Shown piece by piece: positions 24,863 through 32,980 of a DNA stretch of 33,096 nucleotides (positions are counted from its first letter, which is position 1; each line of letters begins with the position of its first letter). The DNA lies in NCBI GenBank assembly GCA_937876775.1, contig CALEFA010000034.1:1-33096 (forward strand). Direction: 5' to 3'. Source of the stretch: an uncultured Rhodobiaceae bacterium (GTDB lineage Bacteria; Pseudomonadota; Alphaproteobacteria; RS24). Under the pieces are notes generated by a model. That model was not told where the DNA came from, ran no database searches, and worked only from the letters and a program-made list of their open reading frames with translations. The translations under genes and the position numbers were made by a program.

Positions 24863-26359
24863 TTATTTCATTGTTGGGATGATGAAAGACTGATCTGTAA
24901 CATCACCCGATGGCCAACGTTGCGTAACGGTTTTTACTTTCGTGTAAAACCGAATGCCCTCTGGTCCATGTTGATTGACATCACCAAAAGCCGAACGCTT
25001 CCAGCCACCAAATGTATGATAGGCCACTGGCACTGGTATTGGCACATTCACGCCAACCATTCCGACATTCACCTTAGCGGCAAATTCGCGCGCCGCAAGG
25101 CCACTTCGGGTAAAAATGGCAACGCCATTACCATATTGATGCTCGCTAGGCAGGCGCGCCGCTTGTTCCAGCGTGTCAGCCCGCACCACTTGCAATACTG
25201 GACCGAAAATTTCTTCCTGATAGCTCTGCATGTCAGCGGTTACATTATCAAACAGAGACGGGCCAATGAAAAACCCTTCTTCATGGCCCTGCAGTTTCAA
25301 ACCGCGGCCATCGACCACCAAATCAGCGCCCTCTTTGACGCCCATTTCGATATAGCTCTCAATTTTCGCACGATGCGCGGCCGAGACGACGGGGCCATAA
25401 TGGGCGCTGTCATCGGTCGACACGCCAACTTTCAACTTGGCCATTTCTTCGCTCATACGGCCAACAAATTCATCGGCAGTTTGCTTGCCAACCGGCACCG
25501 CCACAGGCAAAGCCATGCAGCGTTCGCCCGCCGAGCCAAAGGCAGCGCCAGAGAAATCAGCAATCACTTGATCCATATCGGCGTCTGGCAAAATAATGCC
25601 ATGGTTTTTCGCTCCGCCCATTGCCTGCACGCGCTTACCATTGGCGGTGCCTGTCGAATAAACATAATGAGCAATATCGGATGAACCGACAAAGCTGACG
25701 GCGCGAATGTCATCATGGTGCAAGATCGCATCAACCACGGTTTTATCGCCCTGCACAACATTGAGCAGCCCCTCAGGCGCCCCTGCTTCCAGCATCAGCT
25801 CAGCCAAACGCAATGGCACAGACGGATCTTTTTCCGATGGCTTAAGAATAAAAGCATTGCCGCACGCAATCGCTACACCAAACATCCACATTGGAATCAT
25901 GGCCGGAAAATTAAACGGCGTAATGCCAGCAACAACGCCAAGCGGTTGGCGCATCGAATAAATATCAATGCCTGGGCCAGCCCCTTCGGAATACTCGCCT
26001 TTCAGCAAATGAGGAATACCACAAGCAAATTCAATGACTTCCAGACCACGTTGAATATCACCCTTACTGTCGGCAATCACTTTACCGTGTTCGGCTGACA
26101 ACATAGCAGCCAAGTCATCCATATTGGCTTCAAGCAATTCTTTGAATTTGAACATCACACGAGCGCGTCTTTGCGGGTTGGTGCTGCCCCATTCAGGCTG
26201 AACCTTTTGGGCCGCTTTTACCGCTGCATCAACATCGCTGGCCTCGCCCAACCAAACCTTACCCTGAACAGCACCAGTGCTTGGGTTGAAAATATCTGCT
26301 GTCCGTTGCGCGTCGCCTTTTGTGGCCGCACCTGCAATTAAATGTGTCAATTCACGCAT
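24863..26359 (-). CDS. mmsA: CoA-acylating (methyl)malonate-semialdehyde dehydrogenase
   Basis: 498 residues, the MmsA/IolA branch of aldehyde dehydrogenases. It converts methylmalonate semialdehyde to propionyl-CoA, or malonate semialdehyde to acetyl-CoA, with NAD and CoA and loss of CO2. Family marks are ITPFNFPAMIPMWM, the catalytic Cys281 in SAGERCMALPVAV, and MGGAKNHGIILPDAD in place of the ELGGK general-base motif; absence of that Glu is typical of CoA-dependent members. AGGGGA precedes ATG 26359. It is upstream of the monooxygenase gene and fits the beta-alanine aminotransferase encoded nearby. A hairpin-forming palindrome lies 50 nt upstream (26407-26430). Confidence 0.93.
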   Translation of the reverse strand: MRELTHLIAGAATKGDAQRTADIFNPSTGAVQGKVWLGEASDVDAAVKAAQKVQPEWGSTNPQRRARVMFKFKELLEANMDDLAAMLSAEHGKVIADSKGDIQRGLEVIEFACGIPHLLKGEYSEGAGPGIDIYSMRQPLGVVAGITPFNFPAMIPMWMFGVAIACGNAFILKPSEKDPSVPLRLAELMLEAGAPEGLLNVVQGDKTVVDAILHHDDIRAVSFVGSSDIAHYVYSTGTANGKRVQAMGGAKNHGIILPDADMDQVIADFSGAAFGSAGERCMALPVAVPVGKQTADEFVGRMSEEMAKLKVGVSTDDSAHYGPVVSAAHRAKIESYIEMGVKEGADLVVDGRGLKLQGHEEGFFIGPSLFDNVTADMQSYQEEIFGPVLQVVRADTLEQAARLPSEHQYGNGVAIFTRSGLAAREFAAKVNVGMVGVNVPIPVPVAYHTFGGWKRSAFGDVNQHGPEGIRFYTKVKTVTQRWPSGDVTDQSFIIPTMK

Positions 26360-26455
26360 TGAAATCCCCTATCTTTACTCTGCGGAGTTTTACCACAAAG
26401 CGCTGCCTGCGACAGGTTAAAATGTCGCGGCAAAACAACCCATTATAACAGCGGG

Positions 26456-27349
26456 CTATTTACCTGTAGCTTCTTTGGTTATAGCTGCCAAATCTTCCGG
26501 AGGACCCATGGCATCGGCAAAATCTGAACGCCCCAGCGCATAGCTTGGCGGTACCAGTTCCGGATGCTCGCCCGGCGCCCCAGGCGGGGTGTAGTAGCCC
26601 AGCGCATATTGCCCCATGGCATAGCCAAGCAAATCTTGAAACTCCGGCGATAAATGTTGTGCCAACTCAGGCGGCGTCGACAAATATTGATTTTCTTCCT
26701 GCCGCAACCAGCCCAAAGCATATGTCAAATTGAGACCAATGCGATCACCCTGCGAGGTATTTTCTCCACCGCTATGAAACACCGAACCGGTATAGACCAG
26801 CACCGAGCCGGCCCGCATGGTTGCCTGACATATTTCGTCAGGCTTGGCTTCGCGGTCATCGGGCCAATCAGAACTGCCGGGCACAACTTGCGTGGCGCCG
26901 TTTTCTTCGGTGAAGTCGGACAGCGCCCAAATCGTGTTGAGCTGTGGCTCAAGATGCGCCAAATGCTTACCCCAAGCCCATTTATCGCGATGAATGGCTT
27001 GCGCTGACTGGCCCGGTCGTAGACGAATAATTTGCGTCAAATGCAGTTGATAACGCTCGCAATAATCCAGCAAAAAGCCATCACATAAATCAAGAATTGT
27101 ACGGCTTGCAATCAGTTCGCGGCAGGTCGGCGAGCGTGATACCAGACCACCCGTTCGGGTCGTCAAATGACCAACAAAATCATCATTCCCATTGGCCGTA
27201 TTTTGCATATAGGCCTCAGTTTCAGACAATAATTTGTGCACTTGTTCGGCTGACATCACATCATCCAAAATCACCGCGCCGTCAGATCGGATCGCATCCA
27301 AAACCGTTGCCTTCTCAGTGTCGGCCGAAAAATGTTGCAAGTGAACCAT
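26456..27349 (-). CDS. Phytanoyl-CoA dioxygenase (PhyH) family oxygenase
   Basis: 297 residues, a non-heme Fe(II)/2-oxoglutarate oxygenase. Iron ligands are His120 and Asp122 in QAIHRDKW and His192 in SVFHSGGEN; the 2-oxoglutarate-binding Arg is probably Arg203 in GDRIGLNL. The region DFTEENGATQVVPGS is characteristic of the family. It should hydroxylate a small molecule or an acyl chain; the PhyH name does not imply phytanoyl-CoA. GGGAGAAAG precedes the ATG at 27349. An EthD-domain gene lies 17 nt upstream on the same strand, so the two probably form an operon. Confidence 0.88.
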   Translation of the reverse strand: MVHLQHFSADTEKATVLDAIRSDGAVILDDVMSAEQVHKLLSETEAYMQNTANGNDDFVGHLTTRTGGLVSRSPTCRELIASRTILDLCDGFLLDYCERYQLHLTQIIRLRPGQSAQAIHRDKWAWGKHLAHLEPQLNTIWALSDFTEENGATQVVPGSSDWPDDREAKPDEICQATMRAGSVLVYTGSVFHSGGENTSQGDRIGLNLTYALGWLRQEENQYLSTPPELAQHLSPEFQDLLGYAMGQYALGYYTPPGAPGEHPELVPPSYALGRSDFADAMGPPEDLAAITKEATGK

Positions 27350-27366
27350 TGCTCTTTCTCCCTAGA

Positions 27367-27741
27367 TTAACGTAAATCGAAAATTTCATGCTCTTCGGTG
27401 ACAAAAAGGCAGGATTTTTCCAAATTGATAAAACGCGCCTCGTCTTCAATAAGAAACAATCCGGCCTCACGCCCCTGTTGGCTGGCGGTCGCTTCATTCA
27501 TGTGCGCCTCATCGCGAAACCAAACCTCGGTAATGCCATCATAGGGTGCCGTCATATTGCGGCTTTGGCGCATGGCATCATTGCTCGGCGTGTCAACGCG
27601 GTGACTTTGCACATAGCGCAAGGCATTAATTTTCTCGGCCACACTTCGGACATTCGGCCCATGTGTGTGGAGCCAATAATTATGAAATTCTTCTTGGCTA
27701 ATGTCTTCACGGCGCCAAACGCAATAAACCAGTTTAATCAT
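27367..27741 (-). CDS. EthD-domain protein
   Basis: 124 residues with a ferredoxin-like alpha/beta barrel pattern typical of EthD: MIKLVYCVWRREDISQEEFHNYW, HGPNVRSVAEKI and a later block EVWFRDEAHMNEA. Members are small dimeric proteins linked to ether or ketone breakdown, some acting as cyclases or decarboxylases. The chemistry here is unknown. The first gene of a pair with the PhyH oxygenase (17-nt gap), it likely acts on the same substrate or product. GGGAGAAT lies a short distance upstream of the ATG. Confidence 0.82.
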   Translation of the reverse strand: MIKLVYCVWRREDISQEEFHNYWLHTHGPNVRSVAEKINALRYVQSHRVDTPSNDAMRQSRNMTAPYDGITEVWFRDEAHMNEATASQQGREAGLFLIEDEARFINLEKSCLFVTEEHEIFDLR

Positions 27742-27822
27742 CGCCCATTCTCCCTATATGAGAACACTAGCTTAGGCAGAATGACGCTGTTTATGCAAAT
27801 GCTGAGGCCAAAAACCTGTCAA

Positions 27823-29673
27823 TTATCCCGACCCGTCAATTTCTTCGCGCAAAACCTCAAGCCGCAACCATTCTTCTTCGGCGGCAGCCAAATCCAGCCG
27901 CGCTTGCTGCAAAGACTGGGCTAAAGCGTTAAATTTTTCCGGATCTTTGGCGAATAAATCGGCCTGCGCAAGACCTGCTTCACAGGCGCCGATCGTAGTC
28001 TCAAGAGCTTGCATTTCCAGCGGCAGTTTTTCCAGACGGAATTTGTCCTTAAAGCTCATTTTGCCGACCGACTTGGTTTTTGCCGAGGCGGTTTCTGGCG
28101 CAGCTTTACCCGCTATGGTTCTTTTACCCCGTGCGCCCTCACCATTGGCTAGCGCCGCGCTTTCTTGAGAGCGAATTTGCAGTTTCTGTTGCGCTTTCAT
28201 ATCCGAATAGCCACCGGCATATTCATGCCAAACACCACCGCCTTCGCTGTGAAAAACCGCAGTGACGGTGCGATCAAGAAAATCTCGGTCATGGCTGACC
28301 AAAATCACCGTGCCCTCATAGGCGGCAATCATTTCTTGAAGTAAATCAAGGGTTTCAAGATCTAAATCATTGGTTGGCTCATCCATCACCAAGAGGTTAG
28401 ACGGCTGGCGCAAGCCACGCGCCAGCAATAGGCGTGCCTGTTCACCACCAGATAAAATATGCGCTGGGGTGCGCATTTGCGACGGGTGAAACAAGAAGTT
28501 CTTCATATAGGCAATGACGTGCATGGTGTCTTCGCCTAAGGAAACAAGGTCGCCTGCGCCATCTGTCAGTGCGTCTTTGACCGACCAATCTTTTTTGATA
28601 CCGGAACGTTTTTGATCGAGTATCAGCGGCGTAAGGTTTTTGCCCAGTCGCACCAGCCCCTTATCGGGCGGCAATTCGCCAAGCAGCATTTTCAACAAGG
28701 TGGTTTTGCCAGTGCCATTGGCGCCCACAAGGCCAATCCGAGCGCCGCGTTTAATCTGCGTTGAAAAATTTTCGACAATCACCTTGTCGCCAAAAGATTT
28801 ACTCAGATGATCGGCCTTAACAACCAGCTTGCCAGAGCGATCACCAGCCACCAGCGCTGCCTCCACGCCACCTTCAGGGCCGCGATGATCGCGCTTTTGC
28901 TTTCGCAAGTCAGCCAAATCGGCCATCCGTTTGACATTGCGTTTGCGTCGCGCTGTCACCCCATAGCGCACCCAATCTTCTTCACGGGCAATTTTGCGAT
29001 CAAGCTTGTGCTGTTCCAACGCTTCGCGGGCCAGTTCAGTATCGCGCCAATCTTCGAAATGGCTGAAATCCTTCCGCATGACTTTGGTCTGTCCACGATC
29101 GAGCCAAATTGTGCTCGATGCCATATTGGTCAAAAACCGCCGGTCATGGCTGACCACAACCAAAGCCGAATTAAGTTGCCGCAGGCTATTTTCCAGCCAT
29201 TCAATAGCTGGCAAATCAAGGTGATTGGTCGGCTCATCAAGCAATAAAACTTCCGGTTGCGGGGCCATAACCTTGGCCAAAGCGACACGGCGCCGTTCGC
29301 CACCCGACAAGGGCGCCAACTCGGCGTCTGGCTGAATATGTAAATCAGCCATGATTTGGAACGCCCTCTGGCGGTCTTCATTATTGATGACATCGCCCAG
29401 CACATAGTCGGAAACCGTCTTAAAACCCTTAAAATCTGGGTCTTGCGCCAGATACTCAATGGCAATGCCGGGCTGCACAAAACGCGTGCCAGAGTCACTA
29501 TCGGCAAGGCCAGCAAGAATTTTTAAAAGCGTCGATTTACCCGAACCATTGCGGCCGACCAAGCACAAGCGATCATAGCGGCCGACCGACAGATCTGCGC
29601 CTGCCAATAATGGCACCACCCCATGAGTGAGGTGAATATCTTGAAGATATAATATGGGAGGCGCTGCCGACAT
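27823..29673 (-). CDS. uup: ABC-F family ATPase, Uup-like
   Basis: 616 residues with two ATPase domains and no membrane segment: Walker A GRNGSGKST (40-48) and GANGTGKTT, signatures LSGGERRRVALAK and LSGGEQARLLLAR, Walker B-type LLLDEPTNHLD and LVMDEPTNDLD. The C-terminal 100 residues (KDKFRLEKLPLEMQALE onward) form a coiled coil, as in Uup, which binds nucleic acid and acts on ribosomes or branched DNA. MSAAPPILYL at 29673 is the family-like start; the frame extends further to 29724. A short unassigned frame (29761-29865) lies just upstream on the other strand. Confidence 0.92.
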   Translation of the reverse strand: MSAAPPILYLQDIHLTHGVVPLLAGADLSVGRYDRLCLVGRNGSGKSTLLKILAGLADSDSGTRFVQPGIAIEYLAQDPDFKGFKTVSDYVLGDVINNEDRQRAFQIMADLHIQPDAELAPLSGGERRRVALAKVMAPQPEVLLLDEPTNHLDLPAIEWLENSLRQLNSALVVVSHDRRFLTNMASSTIWLDRGQTKVMRKDFSHFEDWRDTELAREALEQHKLDRKIAREEDWVRYGVTARRKRNVKRMADLADLRKQKRDHRGPEGGVEAALVAGDRSGKLVVKADHLSKSFGDKVIVENFSTQIKRGARIGLVGANGTGKTTLLKMLLGELPPDKGLVRLGKNLTPLILDQKRSGIKKDWSVKDALTDGAGDLVSLGEDTMHVIAYMKNFLFHPSQMRTPAHILSGGEQARLLLARGLRQPSNLLVMDEPTNDLDLETLDLLQEMIAAYEGTVILVSHDRDFLDRTVTAVFHSEGGGVWHEYAGGYSDMKAQQKLQIRSQESAALANGEGARGKRTIAGKAAPETASAKTKSVGKMSFKDKFRLEKLPLEMQALETTIGACEAGLAQADLFAKDPEKFNALAQSLQQARLDLAAAEEEWLRLEVLREEIDGSG

Positions 29674-29760
29674 GAGCGCTAATCTATCCTCTGCCGGCCT
29701 GCTTCGCCAGTGTTTAACTCGCATCGCTCAGCATCTCGCCATAGCGATTTCTTTGCACAA

Positions 29761-29865
29761 ATGACTGGCATGTCGGCTATTCGCGGCTATTGCAACCGCC
29801 GTGACGCCAATGTCGAAACCTACGACAACCGAAGGTTTGTTTATATCGACGACCAGATTGCTTAG
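29761..29865 (+). CDS. Doubtful small ORF between uup and the acyl-CoA ligase
   Basis: The stretch between the two minus-strand genes holds a plus-strand frame open from 29683 with its first ATG at 29761, giving 34 residues (MTGMSAIRGYCNRR..., ending YIDDQIA). Composition looks protein-like (AIRGYCNRRDANVETYDN) but no ribosome site is visible, and the stop overlaps the ligase stop on the other strand. It may be a gene remnant or chance. Confidence 0.2.
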   Translation: MTGMSAIRGYCNRRDANVETYDNRRFVYIDDQIA

Positions 29866-31403
29866 GTAATGGCAGCGGTTCCGGCTTCGACATAAATATC
29901 GCGTAAAGTGCGCTTCAGCACTTTACCCGTGGCATTGCGCGGCAAGGCTTCGATAAATTCGACACTGCTCGGCACTTTGAATTTCGCAAGGTTTTTGATG
30001 CAGTGACCAATCACCGCTTCTTCATCCAAGCACTGGCCGGGCTTGAGCACCAGAACGGCTTTGCCGGTTTCACCCCAGCGCTCACTTGGCACACCAATGA
30101 CTGCCGCTTCGGCAATTTCAGACAATTGATAGAGTACATTTTCAACTTCAGCCGGATAAACATTTTCCCCGCCAGAGATATACATGTCTTTGGACCGGTC
30201 AACGATATAGACAAAGCCCTCGTCATCAAATTTGGCGGCATCGCCGGTTTTTAGCCAATCTCCAGAGAAAGTTTTGGCAGTGGCTTCGGGGTTATTCCAA
30301 TAGCCCGGCGTGATATTCGGGCCGCGAATTTGCAATTCACCCACCTCGCCCGGTGCCACATCATTCTCATCTTCGTCGACGATACGGATTTCCGTATGCA
30401 TCAAACCTTTGCCGGCTGAGCCAATTTTGCGCAAGGCGTCATCAGGTTCCAGCGACACGCCACCGGGGCTCGTCTCGGTCATGCCCCAACCTTGGGTGAA
30501 TGGCACTCCACGGTCGAGCCAGCCTTGCAAAATTGCTTCAGCACACGGAGCGCCGCCCACACCGGCAATTTGTACACGGCTCAAATCAGTGCCAGCAAAA
30601 TTCGGGTGCTGCATCATAAATTGATAAGGTGCGGGCACCGCAAATAAATGCGTCACACCAAGATCGGCACTGTCAATCACCTCAAGCGCCCGGCCCGGAT
30701 CAAATTCACGCATCAGCAAAAGAGTGCCGCCGGCATGCAAAATAGGATTGGCATAACAATTTAAGCCGCCAGTATGGAACAAGGGCAACACCACCAGCTG
30801 CACAGTTTTACTATTCACCCCAGCCGGGCTGGCCATATTGACCATATTATAAAACACCATTTGATGGGTAATCATCGCGCCTTTTGGATGACCTGTGGTG
30901 CCGGAGGTGTACATAATCATGCACACATCATCATGGGTGCTTTCAACTTCTTCGAGCGCATGTTGACTATCCATTGCCTCTTCATAAGAGCTGGCCTCGC
31001 CCGGTTCGCAAACTTTCAATCCGTGGCTGATATTGCAACGCTCAAGCAGCGGCTCAGCAACCTCGGCAAAAACATGGTCATAAACCATCACATCTGGCGT
31101 GCTATCGCCGAGGATGTAAGCCAATTCATTGGCCGTCAGGCGCCAGTTCAACGGCAAACAAATGGCACCAATTTTGGAGCAGGCAAATTGCACTTCGAAA
31201 AACGCTGTGCAATTGCGAATAAGCAGAGCCACGCGGTCACCTTTTTTGATGCCCTTGGCCTGCCAATGAGCGGCCAGGCGTTTCGCCCGCTGGTTCAATT
31301 GTTTATAGGTGCTTTTAACGCCCGTATCTAAATCATGGATAGCGACTTTATCGGCCCGCACATTTTCGTGTTGGTTCAGCCAATCATAATATTTCACAGA
31401 CAT
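29862..31403 (-). CDS. FadD-like acyl-CoA synthetase
   Basis: 513 residues, AMP-forming ligase of the long/medium-chain fatty acid or FadD3-like group. P-loop MYTSGTTGHPKG (164-175), QGWGMTETSPGG, YISGGENVYPAEVENVL and the catalytic Lys494 in PRNATGKVLKRTLRD are all intact. It activates a carboxylic acid to its CoA thioester; chain length cannot be inferred. ATG 31403 follows GGGAG with normal spacing, so the 19-residue longer frame is rejected. It is transcribed alone, converging with the doubtful ORF and downstream of two small membrane-protein genes. Confidence 0.9.
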   Translation of the reverse strand: MSVKYYDWLNQHENVRADKVAIHDLDTGVKSTYKQLNQRAKRLAAHWQAKGIKKGDRVALLIRNCTAFFEVQFACSKIGAICLPLNWRLTANELAYILGDSTPDVMVYDHVFAEVAEPLLERCNISHGLKVCEPGEASSYEEAMDSQHALEEVESTHDDVCMIMYTSGTTGHPKGAMITHQMVFYNMVNMASPAGVNSKTVQLVVLPLFHTGGLNCYANPILHAGGTLLLMREFDPGRALEVIDSADLGVTHLFAVPAPYQFMMQHPNFAGTDLSRVQIAGVGGAPCAEAILQGWLDRGVPFTQGWGMTETSPGGVSLEPDDALRKIGSAGKGLMHTEIRIVDEDENDVAPGEVGELQIRGPNITPGYWNNPEATAKTFSGDWLKTGDAAKFDDEGFVYIVDRSKDMYISGGENVYPAEVENVLYQLSEIAEAAVIGVPSERWGETGKAVLVLKPGQCLDEEAVIGHCIKNLAKFKVPSSVEFIEALPRNATGKVLKRTLRDIYVEAGTAAIT

Positions 31404-31494
31404 CGTGTACTCCCTCAGACGTTTGATGAACCAAAACCATAGCCAAAAGGGCGCACGCAAACAAGGCGTTGCCGGTCAATTAAGTGAGCGAGAA

Positions 31495-31737
31495 TTAGCG
31501 GGTTTTGCGGATGTAAGCAATCAACGCAAGGATAACCGCCACAGCGACAAAGGCGGCGGGTGTCACCATTTTTACAAAATTGGCGACATTATCAACGACC
31601 GACACCACATAGGGTCCGGCCGCATCCCCCAAGAGCAAATAGACAATAATCACGGCAAAGACAAAGGCCGCGCCCAATTCGGAAAACCGAAGAAGCAAAG
31701 CCTGTAAACGGGCAGCATATTCTTTGAACTGTTCCAT
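31495..31737 (-). CDS. Small two-helix membrane protein B
   Basis: 80 residues: a charged amphipathic N-terminus (MEQFKEYAARLQ), a first membrane helix LGAAFVFAVIIVYLLLG, a short loop GDAAGPYVV, then a second helix VAVAVILALIAY and a basic end RKTR. Two adjacent Met codons exist (31740 and 31737); AAGGA is 6 nt from the second, which is chosen. It resembles the neighbouring upstream protein in size and helix pattern, suggesting paralogues or partners of one membrane oligomer. I do not recognise the family. Confidence 0.7.
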   Translation of the reverse strand: MEQFKEYAARLQALLLRFSELGAAFVFAVIIVYLLLGDAAGPYVVSVVDNVANFVKMVTPAAFVAVAVILALIAYIRKTR

Positions 31738-31784
31738 CATATATCCTTACGTGTTTTATCTACTGCTCTTGAGGTTATAGGCAA

Positions 31785-32003
31785 TTAGCTGCGCTGGAAA
31801 AGAACCAGAATAACGCCCAATGAGATTAAGCCTGGCAGACCAGCCGCACCCAAGGTTGCAACCAGTGAAGTGATGTTGCCAGCAACGTCTCCCAAGAATG
31901 CCATATTGGCTGAGCCAACAAGCAGTGAAGCTACGATAGCCAGAGCCAATAGTGAAACGAAAACATCAGTAAGACTACTGATCATTGATTTAATTTGGTC
32001 CAT
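31785..32003 (-). CDS. Small two-helix membrane protein A
   Basis: 72 residues: MDQIKSMISSLTD, a first hydrophobic helix VFVSLLALAIVASLLVG, a linker SANMAFLGDVAGNITS, a second helix AGLPGLISLGVILVLF and a short tail QRS. A very strong ribosome site, GGAGGAGGAAAG, precedes ATG 32003, and a 5-bp hairpin sits just upstream of it, so high expression is plausible. The frame upstream of 32003 is rejected. The layout (short polar head, helix, glycine-rich loop, helix) recalls pilin- or holin-like oligomers, but no family is recognised. It is followed 47 nt later by the similar protein B gene. Confidence 0.75.
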   Translation of the reverse strand: MDQIKSMISSLTDVFVSLLALAIVASLLVGSANMAFLGDVAGNITSLVATLGAAGLPGLISLGVILVLFQRS

Positions 32004-32031
32004 AACGTCTTTCCTCCTCCAAGAAGTTATT

Positions 32032-32046
32032 CCGCTAAGAAAGCGG
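32032..32046 (-). promoter_or_regulatory. 5' leader hairpin before membrane protein A
   Basis: A perfect 5-bp stem, CCGCT with AGCGG, around a 5-nt loop lies 28 nt upstream of the ATG, just before the strong ribosome site. It may stabilise the mRNA 5' end or be chance. Confidence 0.3.
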
Positions 32047-32346
32047 TGATACAAGAGTAGGAAAAACATCTCTTATTGCATTAAAAAAGGGCATTTTGTC
32101 GCGTAATCGTATAATAAATGAAATTTATGGTCGTTTTTCTTTGTTCCTACGTAATTAAATTACGCGAGAGGCAAAAAAACGAATCATATGCCGAACGATG
32201 TGTCGCAGGTTGTAATCGACACGATCAAGGACAATATCCAGTTTCCTCAGTGATCGCGCGTCACCTTCGCCAGTTATGCTTTGAAGCCGATAACCACCTA
32301 AATTCCCCTAGAAGCTAGTAAATCAGCGGTAGATTTATCTCAAGCT
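32047..32346. other. Gene-poor stretch with a palindrome and a possible gene remnant
   Basis: No confident gene lies here. A 15-base palindrome CGTAATT-A-AATTACG occupies 32150-32164, with a further CGTAAT copy at 32102. On the minus strand a frame runs without ATG from about 32295 to the stop near 32156. It reads protein-like (GYRLQSITGEG.., RSLRKLDIVLDRV) and could be a decayed coding remnant. A plus-strand frame of 21 codons starts at ATG 32188. Neither has a ribosome site. Confidence 0.3.
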
Positions 32347-32360
32347 TAGGTGGCAGACAC

Positions 32361-32384
32361 AAAAAAACCGCCCCTAAAGGACGG
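32361..32384 (-). terminator. Terminator in left repeat copy
   Basis: On the minus strand CCGTCC pairs with GGGCGG (one G-U) around a short loop, followed by seven T. It lies 28 nt past the tRNA-fMet CCA and is duplicated in the right copy. Confidence 0.85.
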
Positions 32385-32411
32385 CTTAACGAATTGTTTT
32401 TATTCGGCTTT

Positions 32412-32466
32412 TGGTTGCGGGGGTAGGATTTGAACCTACGACCTTCAGGTTATGAGCTTGACGAGC
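32412..32466 (-). pseudogene. tRNA-fMet 3' fragment
   Basis: 55 nt on the minus strand. It has the 3' edge of the D-arm (GCTCGTC), an anticodon arm with loop CTCATAA (CAT), an intact T-arm GTAGG/CCTAC, and the acceptor 3' strand with A72, A73 and CCA. A72 and the sequence mark an initiator tRNA. The 5' acceptor strand and D-loop are missing (sequence departs after 32466), and the anticodon stem has an A-C mismatch (A30-C40), consistent with decay after duplication. Confidence 0.85.
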
Positions 32467-32486
32467 AGCAACGGTAATCAAAAATT

Positions 32487-32828
32487 CTATTTGCGGCGTT
32501 CTCCAAGCAATACTTTCTCAGCGTCGCCCTTAAACTGAAAGCTTAAGTAAAGCAAATATGCCGCCAGATAAGGTGCTCCGAGAAAAAACCCACCAATTCC
32601 TAAAGTAATTCCTTTGCGTGTAAAATCATTCCGCCACGCAATCCAAAATCCCGACATTAGCAAAAACATTAGGAAATCTAGATTGAATTGCCCTTGCCAA
32701 TTCAGCTCCCCTATTTCACCAAAGAAGCTCGGTAGCAAGACAATTATTCCAAACTCAGAAACCACAGGAAACGTGTAGAGACTAACCGTCGCTATAATAA
32801 AAGCGAGAAAAAACCTATACATAAACAT
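32487..32828 (-). CDS. Small membrane protein carried on the tRNA-associated insert
   Basis: 113 residues with about three membrane helices: FFLAFIIATVSLYTFPVV (about 6-23), FLMFLLMSGFWIAW and GGFFLGAPYLAAYLLYLSF. It ends in a charged tail, KGDAEKVLLGERRK. GGAG lies 7 nt before the ATG at 32828. Base composition is more AT-rich than the rest of the window. It is the only solid gene between the two repeat copies. I recall similar uncharacterised membrane proteins in gammaproteobacteria, which would fit transfer, but this is memory and not a search result. Confidence 0.75.
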   Translation of the reverse strand: MFMYRFFLAFIIATVSLYTFPVVSEFGIIVLLPSFFGEIGELNWQGQFNLDFLMFLLMSGFWIAWRNDFTRKGITLGIGGFFLGAPYLAAYLLYLSFQFKGDAEKVLLGERRK

Positions 32829-32842
32829 TAGCGCACTCCTTC

Positions 32843-32971
32843 CTAAATCATCAATAACATATCAAACGAAAGTGGCTGGGAGAACATATATTGTGTAGCA
32901 AAGGGGCGATCATCTACAAGATGTATCGAAAACCCAAGAGTAGGCAAATATTCTGGCTCCTCTAGTTTCAT
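32843..32971 (-). CDS. Putative 42-residue ORF or truncated gene on the insert
   Basis: ATG 32971 opens a 42-codon frame (MKLEEPEYLPTLGF..., ending SFDMLLMI) stopping 14 nt before the membrane-protein ATG. The frame stays open upstream through the repeat edge to a GTG at 33008-33010 (55 residues), reading protein-like (YKLPINFYL). No ribosome site is visible. It may be the C-terminal end of a protein cut by recombination at the repeat, or a small leader gene of the membrane-protein transcript. Confidence 0.35.
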   Translation of the reverse strand: MKLEEPEYLPTLGFSIHLVDDRPFATQYMFSQPLSFDMLLMI

Positions 32972-32980
32972 CAAATAAAA

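Larger units (their letters stand above)
32347..32466 (-). repeat. Left copy of tRNA-fMet 3'-end/terminator direct repeat (candidate att)
   Basis: Bases 32347-32446 match 32997-33096 with three mismatches in 100, an offset of exactly 650. The copy holds a rho-independent terminator and the 3' part of tRNA-fMet, the arrangement expected where an element integrated at a tRNA 3' end. The right copy is cut by the window end, so the full repeat length is unknown. Similarity to a tRNA-fMet continues to about 32466. Confidence 0.85.

Noticed and set aside
31441..31494. Possible terminator after small membrane protein B
   Set aside because: The best stem has bulges and no proper T-run on the minus strand.
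32188..32253. 21-codon plus-strand ORF
   Set aside because: No ribosome site, very short, and antisense to a longer protein-like frame; not enough support to call a gene.
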